Assembly: GCA_003116995.1 (NCBI GenBank) | Contig: BDSL01000008.1 | Coordinates: forward strand, 372,001 to 436,000 | DNA: 64,000 bases | Direction: 5' to 3' | Source: Yamagishiella unicocca | Taxonomy: Eukaryota > Chlorophyta > Chlorophyceae > Chlamydomonadales > Volvocaceae | Shown here: one piece after another, positions 46,081-58,012 of the stretch | How positions within the stretch are numbered: the first letter of the stretch is position 1 | Layout of the letters: each line of letters begins with the position of its first letter | Program-made: the position numbers and the translations under genes | Notes under the pieces: generated by a model | Seen by the model: only the letters and a program-made list of their open reading frames with translations | Databases searched by the model: none | Told to the model about the DNA's origin: nothing

Positions 46081-47797
46081 CGTATCTTGAGCATCCGGTT
46101 GCGTGCGGGTGAAAATCGCCGGCGAACGCTTAGGCGCCGACGCAGGCATAGAGCCCGCGGCCGTGCAGCCGACAGCTCCAGTATGTGCGCCAACAAGCAC
46201 CACGCACAAAGAATTTCCCAACCTTCGTGGAATGCTTTTCTAGGAGAGCACTGGCCATATAAAGTAAATACTTGCCCCTTCCCCGGCCCTGGCTGTAGCA
46301 CGCAGCCCCCATCGATTCGCCAACAAGGCGCAGCCGGGGTGGGAGGGAGAATAGAGAGGGGGATCGGAATGCAATCACAGTCAGCGAGTTCACGGCGCCG
46401 GGTCTCGAAGTACACGGCGCAGGTCTGTCGGCCGTTCACTAACGGTGTGCGCGGCGCGGCAACCCCGGTTCAATCCTCCTTCGGCACAGGAGTATGCCGT
46501 CGTGTCAAACCATCTACGTCATGCAACAAGGCCGATCGCGGAGCGAGTCAGCCCAGCAGCAGCAGCAGCAGCAGCAGCGGCAGCCGCGGCCGCAGAAAAG
46601 GACGTCGAGCCGCAAGCACCTCTCTCCGCACGTCATCGCATCAAAGCCTCCCGCGTCCGTTCCTATAAGCTACCACCGCGGCCCACGGTCTCGCTTTCAC
46701 GCCCAACAGCCCACACCACCCAGCACAAAGGCCTGGCGTGCCGTGGAGTTGGTGTCTTGCATGTACCTCGCGGTAGACAGCACCCCGAACGCATAAGGAA
46801 TACCCGCATTTGCTAGTACAATCTCCAAGCCCCGGGAAAGCATACGGTTCAACGGATTTAGATCAGGACCGGTGACAGTCCGTAGGCTTAGTGAATCCCA
46901 CACAAGACACAACCGCTCCCGATGGCAGTGACGACATCAAGCAGTCGAGAGGCCAGATTGGTTCAGGCACCGAACTCTTGGGCTGCCGACCAACACCGCA
47001 CCACACCGCAGCGAGGGGAGGGGAGGTGTCCAGCGCAGCCCGCTCCAGCACAGCTTGACCCATCGAGCCTTAACCTCTGGCTCCGAGTAGCATTCGAAAA
47101 ACTCACCCTTAAAAAAAATACAGACGGCTGTATCCCTATGTGCGCCTGGCTCTCTTGTCTTTACCCGCAGGCAGATTCGACTAACATTCAGATCAGTAGC
47201 TGCGACGTGTGCGTGCAGCTGTGGCAAGCTACCGCAGCCAAACATAGACATGCATCCTACCATTTCTTAAGCACAGTGCTGTAACCTAACCACAGTCAAT
47301 CCCAGGGTCTCTCAGCGGCCGTTGACGCGGCCCTCCCAGAAGTCGCCAATTTCCCCTTGCACGCACACACACACACACGCATACACACGTAGTGACACAC
47401 GCACTGCTTAGCGGTTAATCAACTATACACGCTGTTTGGCGCTAAAATAACAAACCATACATGCAGCGGGCGCCATGCTGCAGTGCACAGCCGCGAAAAT
47501 CTCTTCGAAAGCGGAGGCGCGACACTTCCCTTCCCTTGCCGGCCCTCCGCAACACTTCCCTTCCCTTGCCGGCAGGGACGCTCATCGGCACGCGCGTCCC
47601 TCCTCCCCCCTCCCCTCCCCCAAATCAGTGCCCTCACGACCTGTGGCTTGAGAGGAACCCCGCGGATCGGACACCGAACAGACACGTGAAACCGACAAGG
47701 ACAGTTGTGTGGGGCCAAGCCTGACGCGATTCCGTTAGTTGGTTGGTCCCGCTCGCCGGCCGTCCAATCCTTGTGTCCGGGCTGCTTGCTGCGCCGC

Positions 47798-50700
47798 TCA
47801 TGCTCCCCCCTCCATCAGCCGCTGCAGCGCCGTCACAACTGCAGCCGCAGAGGGCCGCTCCGATGGCTCCGGCGTCCAGCAGGCGTTTGCTAGGGCGCGG
47901 TAGGCGGGAGGTGTGTGGGCGGGCCACCGGGGGCGCAGGCCTTCCACCGCCACGAGGTACGGCAAGTCCTGAACAAGGATCGTACGGACAGTACGAATGG
48001 TACGAATAGTGGCTCAGCAAGGGCCTGACCGGCTGCCGCCTTGCCGCGGACCGCGTGCGCGAGAGGTGCCCTCCTGCGGGCACTCCCAAGCGCCTCATTC
48101 GGCGCTTAGACACGTGGAACGCACCCTGACGCTCCCTGCTTTGCTTTGCCTGCGAGTCTCGGCGCTCGCGCAGGTTTACCGTGGCGTGAACTAAGAGGTT
48201 CAGGACACAGATCGCTCCCTGCATCGCTGCCCGCGGCTCCTGGCGACGGCTCAGGGGGCCGCACCCTCCCTTGACTGCTTCGCATTCCCCTGGCTGTGCT
48301 TACAACTCCCGCTGCCCCCCCTCCCCGCGATGCTGACCTAATGGGTTTCCTTTCCACACAAACACGCACCACGGGTGACACGCAGCTGAAAGTAGTATCG
48401 ACACGCCACCCGGCTCGGTTGCTGGGCATCGCCCTGGATATCGTGTATACCCTCCCTCTCTGCTCCCCCGCCCCGGATGACACGAGTTTCCTTCCAACCC
48501 ACAGTCCCGCCCCCTCGGGTTGCACACACCCGCACCCACCCACCCACACGCACCCACGCACCCACCCACCCAACCCACACACACACCTGGAAGTCGTGCG
48601 CGGAGTGCTCCAGGAAGGGTGGCTTGCTTGTGAACACCTCCCACCTGGAGCAGCAAGCCGGGTTGGGGCCCATGGGATTTAGGGTTTATGGTTTGGGGGA
48701 TTTTCACCCTGGGTGCGGGTACGGCATGTTGCGTGGAGTTGGCAAGGGGCGCGCGGCGCTCAGGAGAAGCCCGGGCCGCCGTTGTGGTGGATACCGGCCT
48801 TGCCTGAGGACCCCATGTTACGAGTGATTCGAACTGATGGCGTCCAACCCTAGTCCACTCGCAGGTTGTGTGATGGGAGGACCACCTGGACTGATAGGAA
48901 GGCCTCCCTTCCACACCACCAGCTCGTTCCATTTCACAACCCAAATCGCAAACGCGCTTGACCTCCCCGGGCCAGCTTGCCCCGGCCAAACGCACGGCTG
49001 TCTTTCCGCATCGATGTGGGTCCGCCAGGATTGCAACCCCAGGGTGCAAAACGTATGACGCCGAAAAGCTCACACGCCCGCGCTCTTACTTACATGACGA
49101 TTCCGAAGGCATACATGTCAATTGAGTAGTCCAGCTTGGTTCCTGTGCAGGGCAGCCAGGGTCACAAGGGCAGCGTGTGTAAGCATCGAACGGAAGACGC
49201 TTACGCCCGCAAGCAATTACGTTTTGATGAAGCTGTGCCACGTGGGTTCGACAGGCGCAGGTGTCAAAGCGTAACTGTGACGGGCGGACGGAGGCATAGA
49301 ATAATTATTTGTCGCAGCCGGGCAGCAGATCAGGACACATACCGTAAACCCTAGTATCCAGCTGCACAGCCGCATCAGCTGCGGACAGCAGAGGACTTGT
49401 CCCGGACAGCCCATCGTGCACAGCCACCGCACGTCAGCCGCGCAGCTGATGTCATGCAACTAGACCCCACGAAACGCGCCACCTGTGACTGGATCGGCCA
49501 GCCCGACGGACTGCAATGCAGCGATGCAGCACCTTCCCCCTCACACAAATGAGCTATTTCCCCCCCCCCCACGTGGCTTCCCCTCCGCATGGGCTCCTCT
49601 TCCCCCGCACATGGGTTATGCACCAGCTACACTTCCCACGTCGAGTGACAGGTTCTTGTCTGTAACCCTCCCCCCACATGTGCTCCGCTCAACCCCTCGC
49701 CTCCCGCCGCCGCTACCTTGGGTGAAGTACTCGGGCGCCAGGTGGGTGACCTGCGCGCGGCGTCAGGGGGAGGAAAGGCGTCGAAATGGTTTCGGAGCAG
49801 CGCTGTGTGGTGGTGGGCGCGAGGCCCGGACGGCCCGGACTCGATTGGCACGTTGCGAGGAACCGAGCCCAATGACGATCACGACCAAGATGGTCATGGT
49901 CCGAGCGACGTCCCATGTCCAGGAGATACCGGTATGCCGCCCCCCCCCCTTGCCCCTGCCAGCCCTGACCGTCTGACGGCGCTGGGCCTGCCGCCACGCG
50001 ATGGGCGGTTACGGATACAGCCGCGAAACTCCCAAACGTACCAACCGCCAACCGTGTCAACCACCAACGACCGCAATTAAACTGCAAAACGCAGCAGGTG
50101 CGACATACACACACACACGCACACTCCAGCAGCGTGGGTTGCCGGAGCGTGCAGGTCGCAAGACACGACACACGACACACGACACTTACACATACCACAC
50201 AGGAGCCCACCATTAACCTCGCCTGCAAGGCACGCAGGACGCATGTCGGCGCCGGCCATCACCCCACCCACCCACCCTTGAATGGTTTTTTCCGTGCATC
50301 CACGGGTCTTCCTCGAACCCACCCACCCACCCACCGTGCCCACTGGTGCGTCCGCTGCGGAGGGCGGCTGCCCTCCCTCGGGCGCTTCCTTGCGGATGAT
50401 GCCGACCAGCCCGAAGTCCTGTCGTTGAGGGGCGGGGCATGGAGGGACGCCGTGGCGGGTTGGCGCGTTGAGCACGTGCGTACCCGGTGGGACAGAGGAC
50501 GAGCAGGATTGGGTGTGGCAGGAGGGCGGGCTGAAAGTACCCTCTTTTTCGTTGTTCGGCAGCCTCTTTTTCCGCTGAGGGCGAAAAACGAGGGTAAGGA
50601 CAGGGACCGTGGACGCGCGGGTCTGAAGCTACTCAACAGCATTAAGCGCCGGTGAGTGCGGACGGTGCACTGACTTGAGAGGTAGCCCGCAGGGCCCCCG

Positions 50701-53700
50701 CTATTTCCGCACTGCTGCTCCAGCGCCTGAGGCGCCGGCTCATGCCTCCGGACACCTATAGCTGCTGCCCCCCTAGTACATATGGTAATGGCACCGCGCC
50801 CATGCCTCCTCCGGTCGCCCTCTGATGGAACACGGCGGTTTTCTTCGGCGCTGGCTGGTGGCAGCTCACCCAGCAGGCAAGCGGGCCGGGAACCCCAGGG
50901 GGCTGAGTGGGCCCTCACACCCCTGCATGCTCAATGACGCCCTAGGGAAGCGCTCTCACCGCCAGCTTGCAAGTGAAGCCGCGGGAGTCGCTGATGGACG
51001 ACTTGAGCAGCACGTTGGCCGCCTTTACCTGTGGTGGAGAAGACGAGAGGAGGGGGACGAATCGGTTGCGTGTGCGGGGTGCGCTGCGGCACGTTTGTGA
51101 CGGTACGACACGGTACGATACGGTACGTTGGGAACGGTACGATAGGGTACGATACGGTACGTTGGCGACACACGCTTCAGTTAGCAGTCAGTGTCACTAG
51201 CAAGCGTGGTGTGGCACGCTGCATCAGAAGGGGCAGACAGCACCGGCGCATCCGCTCCGAAACCAGGGGGCATGGTGAGTGCCGGTCGTGGCGGCGCCGA
51301 TCACGTGTCGCACAAAACACGACGGCTCGCGTCGCGTCACCCCCCTGGCCCCTCAGCAGCACTCACGTCGCAGTGAACTAGGCTCTTGGAGTGCAGGTGC
51401 CGCAGCGCCAGGGCCACCTCCAGCAGCGTCAGGTAGATTGCGCGCATGGCGACGCCCCCCGTGCCCTGCGTTGTGACGCTGCCGCCAGGCCGCTCGACGC
51501 TTCGGGCGATGTGACGCCGCTCGGCGCCGCTGTTGGTTCTGCGGTAGCCGTGGGCTGCGATGCCGGCAGCGGTGGCGGCTCGCATGATGGCTTCCTTGAA
51601 GCGACCAGAGTCCTGAACAGGCACCACCGGCGAAGCCGCGTAGGGAAGGGGGGGTTTGATAAGAGAATCCGCGAATCCAGGGAAGGGGGGCCCGCGCAGG
51701 GGGTGATTAGCGAGGCACTGGACACACGGCAGGCGACGGCACCTGGGTGAAACGCGCATGAGGTGTGCGCATCTAGGCCCGGAGCAGGTTTGCGGTCTCT
51801 GGCAGCAGCGCACGCAACAGGCTCTGCCACATCGCGTCATGTAACCTGGGTGAGGACCTAGAGTGCGCATCCTAGATCAACAACATACGTGGGCGAGTAC
51901 GGGTCTCTAATGTGCCCTCTGCCCCCACACCCTATGCATCTCGAAACGTCTGTTCTAAACGGTTTTTTTTTCTCGCATCCACGGGTCTTCCTCGAGACCC
52001 CCACATAGCTGTTTTTTCCCGCACCCCTCCTAGCTGCACCGAGACGTGGGGCTCCCTCCCCTCCCTGGAGTCGCGCGGTGGCGGCTGCACACGTGCACCG
52101 GCTGGCCTCACCAGGGCGTCTGCCAGCGATCCCAGGTCGCAGTACCTGCGTCATTCAAGGGATGCAGGGGATGAGGGGCTGGTGGGTTTAGCGCGGTCGA
52201 TAAGAGGATGATACGGGGAACAGGAGCCCGCCACCTTTCGCGCACCACGGGCGGCAGTGCATGCAGGAAGGAGCGACCGATGCGGAGGGGCGAGGCGTGT
52301 GGTAGTGATCGGTCAGTGGATCGCTGTGGTGTGTTTCCAAGCACGCCGCGTCAAGTGCGCGCAGAGGATGACATGACGTGGCAGCGGCGACGGTATCCCT
52401 GGAGTCATGCGAATCCTCATGGCCATCCCTGGACTCACTCCATGATGATGGTCACGCGTGGAGCCCCTGCAGAGACGCCCGGGTGTGGGGGGGAGGTTTG
52501 TGTGTGTGGGGGGGAGGGCGGGAAGGGGGTTTTGAGGAAGACCCGTAGATGCCAGAAAAAACCGTTTAGAACGTACGGCGGGAGGGGGGGGTTCGAGGGA
52601 GACCCGTGGATGCCCGAAAAAACCGAGGGGGGGGCGGCGGAGGGGCGCGGCAGCAAACAGTGAGCATATCGTACATTGACGATGATTGGCTGACACGGCT
52701 GGGCACATGGGCAGCGCCTTCCACGCTTCCGCACGACTGGTTCGGTTACTACGTAAGGCCACCGGCAGCTGGTGCACGCTGTGCAATGCGGCTGCAGCCG
52801 TCCCGTCTGCAGCCCCCAAACCCGCCCGACCGCATTCGCTGGTTCACTGACCGCACTCGGATGGGCTGTCCTCCGAACCCATAGGCATCAGCCGCGGCAG
52901 GCCACCAGCTTTGCCGTCTAGCTGCTGAACCACCGTTACGTGTGTGTGGTACGAGTAAACCTGACCGGGGTGGGGGGGAAGGGTGAGAAAATCCGTTTAC
53001 ACGATGTAGGAGTCGAAGGGGGAAACGGGGTGGAGGCAGCATGCAGAGGGGCAAGGGGTGGGGTGCATCACCGCACGCAACGCCAGGTCTGACCACCAAA
53101 CCCCCGGTGTGTACGGCGGCATGACGACAAGCGAGCTTGTCACATTGCCAAGCGCGCGGGGACAGCAGGAATCCGGAAGGAAACGCGGCGTACGGGCGGG
53201 TGGCCGTGGCGACACGTGCTGCCACCCCCCCACACACGAACCCCTGTGTCTTTACGCCTCATCCTCCGGCCAACGCAGCCAACCCTAGCACCCTATGGCC
53301 AAGGCAGCCACCATGCGGCCCCACCTGGACGATGTTGGGGTGGCTGATGGACGTCATGACCGCAAGCTCGCGAGCGCCGCGCATCAAATCCCGCAGTCGC
53401 GCCTGCCGCGTCGCAGCCCAAAACGGCTTCTGCCCGCTGGTAAGGGGTCCTCGCGGCCCCTTCGCCAGCTGGCCCTCCTCCTCCCCCAGCCCCTGGCTCC
53501 CTTGGGTGTCCGACAGCCAGCCCTTGCGGTCTGTTTTGGTGGCCAGCCCGTTCTGGAAGCTGTCTGGGGCCGCTTGGAAGGAGGCCGGGGCGTCCTCTGG
53601 GTCGTCCTCCGTGAGGGGGTCCAGCAACTTGACAGCGACCTGTGGGGCCGCCGTGCCGATGAAGGGACACGACACCGCCGATCACACCGCCGATCCTGTT

Positions 53701-54460
53701 CGAGGCCCGCTCCAGCGCGTGTGGCCGCGCACAACCTCACCACCCCATGCGCGCGCAACGTGTCGCAGGAAGCTAGGGTCTGAAGCAGCGCGAAACTAGG
53801 GTTGGTTAAGCGCAGGCGCGCCCTCCTTACTCGCCCAGCGCGCATCATATCACGTCGAGCAGTGCGCTCGCACGCGCGCGTCGGGACAGACACCGCGCCC
53901 ACTTGAGGCACGTGGAGCTGCACGAGGAGCTGCGCGTCGAGCCAGTGAACGCCCGGCATCCTTCGCAATCCCGAAAAGCCCTGCCGACTTGCCGCGCGCG
54001 CAAACCCACACACGCCTGCCAGACACTGTGCGTACCTCCAACCCTAGCAGCCGGCCCGCGTACACGACGGAACAGCCGCCGTCGCCGATGACCCGGGTGA
54101 GGCGCAGGAAGCGCAGGTCGTCGTTGGCATAGGGGCTGCGGCAGCAGCGGCAGCGGAAGAGTAGGACCAGTTGCATTACTGGGACTAGGACGTCAGGCAG
54201 GCGCTGTGCAGGTCTCTTACGTGCCGCGAGCGGATGCTTCGACGCTAAGTTGCGTCCGCAGTTGCTGCTGAAGCTCTAGGCCTCAGGGCGGGGGGGGGGG
54301 CGGGCGGCAGGAGGCGCCATGCGCCATGTGCTGCGCGTGGCTTGTGCCATATCATCCGTGCCATGCTCAACGCGGCGTGGCGTGGCGTGTTAGGATGCTG
54401 CGCCCGTCCTCACCCTCCCCTCCTCTCCAGACCTCCAGGTGCGCAGCCCCACGCTCCCCG

Positions 54461-54492
<32 letters not shown>

Positions 54493-57400
54493 CGCACACA
54501 GTCTCCTTCGCGGCTCAGCTCAGCATTTATAAAACACACGCACACACACACACACACACACACGCACAGAACCCTAAACCCCCTAGAACCCTCCTCACAC
54601 CTGCGGTCGCTCTCGGTCTCATTCAGCGTCGAGTACAAGCTAGCCAGCAGAACGTTCAGCGGCGGCAGGTCGGACCCCAGCCCGTCGCCGCCAACGTGCT
54701 CCAGGTCCAGCAGGTCGGTGGCGAAGCGACGAACCCCGCGCGGCGGCCGGCCGCCTACGCTGGTTGCTGCCGTGGATCGCAGGCGCAGTCCCGCAGCGGA
54801 CGGGAGGTTGCTGAAGTCGGTGGCGGCGGAGCCGGAGGAGAGCAGGGGCCGGTTGGCGCCAGTGGTGAAGGGCGACAGCACGGGCACCATGAGTTCAGCG
54901 GGCATGCGGCGAGCGCAGCCGGAAGAGTGAGGGGCCTCCAGCACGCGACCGTCCCGGCTGTCGCTGGCGCTGGCCGACGTGCCCACCGGCAGGCGGCTGA
55001 GCATGGAGTAGCCCGTGCGTAAGGGCAGCCGAGGCGTCGGCGGGAGAGGGCGAGGGATCGTGGGAGTCACAGCACGCACGCCGGAGGCGGCGGCGGCAGC
55101 GGCGGCCTCGACGGCCAGGGCGACGGCGGTGTAGGGGCTCGCGGTGGGGCTTGGGGTGGTGATGTTAATGGCGCTGCTGCAGTTCTGAGGCGAGGGTGCG
55201 GACGTGGGCTGGTGATGGTGAATGGGGGTTTGAAGCACGGTGCGCGGCTGGCCGGTCACTGATGGAGAGGCGAGCCAGCTGGGCGGGAAGTCCTTCCTGG
55301 CAAGCCCGCTGGTGCTGCCTGCGAGGGACGGCGCACGCGCGGAGCGAGTGAGGGAAGGGCGCAGCCACGACATCCATACCAATGAAGGACGATGGGAAGA
55401 AAAAGAAACGGAGCCTGGCAGCCCGCACAACAGAGCAGCACGTGGGCGGGAAGAAGAAGAAGAAGATGATGAGGGGCGGCGGCAGTGGCTAAGGTGAAAA
55501 GGCCCCTGCGCACCCCGCGTCACGCGCGTCTCCATCAGCATGGCCATGTCCTCCAGCTCCGAGGCGGCGGGGCCATTGGTGAGGCAGTCCAGGGCGGCGG
55601 GCAGCAGCACCTGCGGTAAGGGAGCGTAAGGGTAACAGGCGGCGGCGCGGCGTCAGTGCACGGCGGGTTGCAACAACAACACGGAGAGCGACTCGCCAGC
55701 AACCAGCTCGCCGTGCGCTGGCCACGGCACACGGACACGCGGGCCCTTCGGCAGAGGTCCTCTTCAAAGCCCGGCAGCCAGGCGACCACCCGGACAGCGC
55801 ACTTCGCAACATTTCCGTCACGGAAGTCCCCCGGCGCACTTCCATCGGCGTCCTGGATGTCGCGGATTAGGTTCCCCGCCCCCTAACCGACCCGCCCCCC
55901 TCCAGACAGCAGAACCCCCCGGCTTGCGGGTCACACCAACCATATTGGTGGCGGGTACCGCCTCCCGACCGCAGTGTCTGCCTCGCAACCGCACCGCAGC
56001 CTATGCCTTGCGCCGCCCGCGCGGCCCGCAAACGGCCCCCAAACCTCCAACCGCAACCGTTACCAGCCAACCGCCAACCGTCAACCGCACCTCCAGCAGC
56101 CCCTGGCCAAAGTCGCGCGCGGCGCGGAGGAGCGACGCGGGCAGCTTGTCCTGCGACATCATGAACAGCGCCAGGCTGGGGTTGGAGGAGCACCCCCCAC
56201 CCGCGCCCACGCACTCCGGCGTCGACGCCAGCCTTGTGTCAGTGACGCTGCTGACGCCGCGCATGAGGGCGTTGACGCCACTGACGCCGGCGCCCGCGCC
56301 GGCGCCGCTCACTCCGCACGCCGCCAGAAGCACGAGACACATGGGCGAAGAAGCTGCGCCGCCGGCACCGCCGGCCGTGGGCGCGCCCCCGCCGCCGCCG
56401 CCCCCGCCCCCGCCGCCGCCGCCGCCGCCGCGCTTACTGCCAAAGAGCAGGAACACGTCCCCAGAGGGCTGGTCGATGTCCTGGAGGTAAAGATGCAGAT
56501 CTGGTACGACCAATCCTGTCACTCGGGATCTGCCGTCAGAGCTGGCGCCTAGCCCGGCCGCAGCCATCGAGCTCGAGTGCGTGCGCTGAACCACCTTGGT
56601 TGCGAAGGTCGTCGGCGAGGTTGAGCTTCGGGGCTTGCCGTACCCGTAGGATGCCAGGCTCTGGAGCGGTCCCTCGTCCCTCAGCAGCCCTCCCAGGAGC
56701 GAAGTGGCCAGGGCGAACGGCACAGCCTGAGGGGAAGCACGCATTTGCAGTGGGCGGGGCGGGGGCGGTGGGGGGCCGGGGGGTTACAAGTTAAAAACCG
56801 GGGGGGGGCCGGGGGGGGGGCGCGAGGGAGGGGCGGTAAGGCGGTTAAGGAGGCGCAGTACGAGGACGGAAGAGGCGCAGGGGCAGCTGGGGAGGACAGC
56901 CAAACCAACCAGGGTCGTGATTCGAGTCTTGGTTAGGCAACAACAATCCGGATGTGCATTCTTCCTTTCCCTGCCCGCAGCCCAGACGAGCGAGACCTGG
57001 CCTACCCCCCCCCCGGCCCCCCCAAAAAACACCGCCACCAATGTCATCGCCAGCACCGAAACCACAGCTGGCGTGGCTGTCGTACGGTGTCGGCACCCCT
57101 GGCCCTCTTGACGCCGGGCTCTGGGAGACCCCGCGCACGCCACCGCACCTTCCAAGACCTGGCTCCTTGGTTGGTCTCGCTGGGGGCGCCGCCGCCGCCG
57201 CCGCCGCCCCCGCCGCCGCCTCCTGATCGCGGCGTCGGCAGCAAGTCCTCTGCCCCCGCCTCCGACGGCCTCACCTCCTCCATGCAGGCGAGCAGGAAAG
57301 ACCTGGCAGGAGGCAAGCCGCGACGAAAAAGGGGAGCCGGCAGGCAGGGTCACGTGGGGGCGATTCAAACCCATGTGTACTTGTGTAGGGCTGATGATCT

Positions 57401-57942
57401 TCTACCTTGACCCCACGAGGCCGTCGCAACGGCGTTCCGAGGACATTCGTCAACATAAGACAGCACGCCTGAATGAGAGGCGCACGTTGCCTGCTGTCAG
57501 GGAAATAATCGTGTCGCAGCTGGAGTACCTGGTTCCTCCCCTGTTCCATACGTCGCATAAAGGCAGCCTAACCGGCAACCGCTCTAACAGTAGCCACAGC
57601 TCAGATGGTAACGGCAACCTCGCCCCGTGTGGCTCCGAGTTGTTTCTGACGTGTACGTCCCACACCCAAAGCGTCGAGGCCAGGGCTCGGGCTGGGGGAC
57701 GCTAAGGAGCGGACCCCTGCAAAACACATGTGCACCGTACTCCCTGCTGCGCCCCGCCGTACGTCTGGGCGGCGCGCAGCCCCCTCCCCGGTCGCCCCCC
57801 TGGAGCCAGCCGGCAAGCCAGCCATGCGTTGCACACGGCACAGCATCGGCAAGCACCCAGCAGCCGCACGCCACACCCTAACCCCCAAGAGAAGGGAGCC
57901 CCCCCGCCTGCCCGCTGCGCCCTTCGGCGCGCCCCCGACCCT

Positions 57943-58012
<70 letters not shown>

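Larger units (their letters stand above)
43852..47797. other. Non-coding region with minisatellites between CNX1E and the kinase gene
   Basis: The two genes converge here. A duplicated block at about 44765-44830 carries ggctgtaatcaaatg twice; each has TGTAA, the usual algal polyadenylation signal, and could serve CNX1E. The longest open frames (for example 45786-46439 minus) are GGN repeats of a CAC/GTC minisatellite. I see no gene. Confidence 0.5.

Noticed and set aside
45786..46439. Glycine-rich 217-codon frame on the minus strand
   Set aside because: Most of it is the complement of a CAC/GTCGCC minisatellite; other phases are equally open.
52668..52780. Possible kinase exon with RWPYVVTEPVVRKRG
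   Set aside because: It cannot be joined in phase to both neighbours, whereas 52960-52852 joins directly to 52466-52439 and gives a normal kinase hinge (IIMEYCDLGSL).
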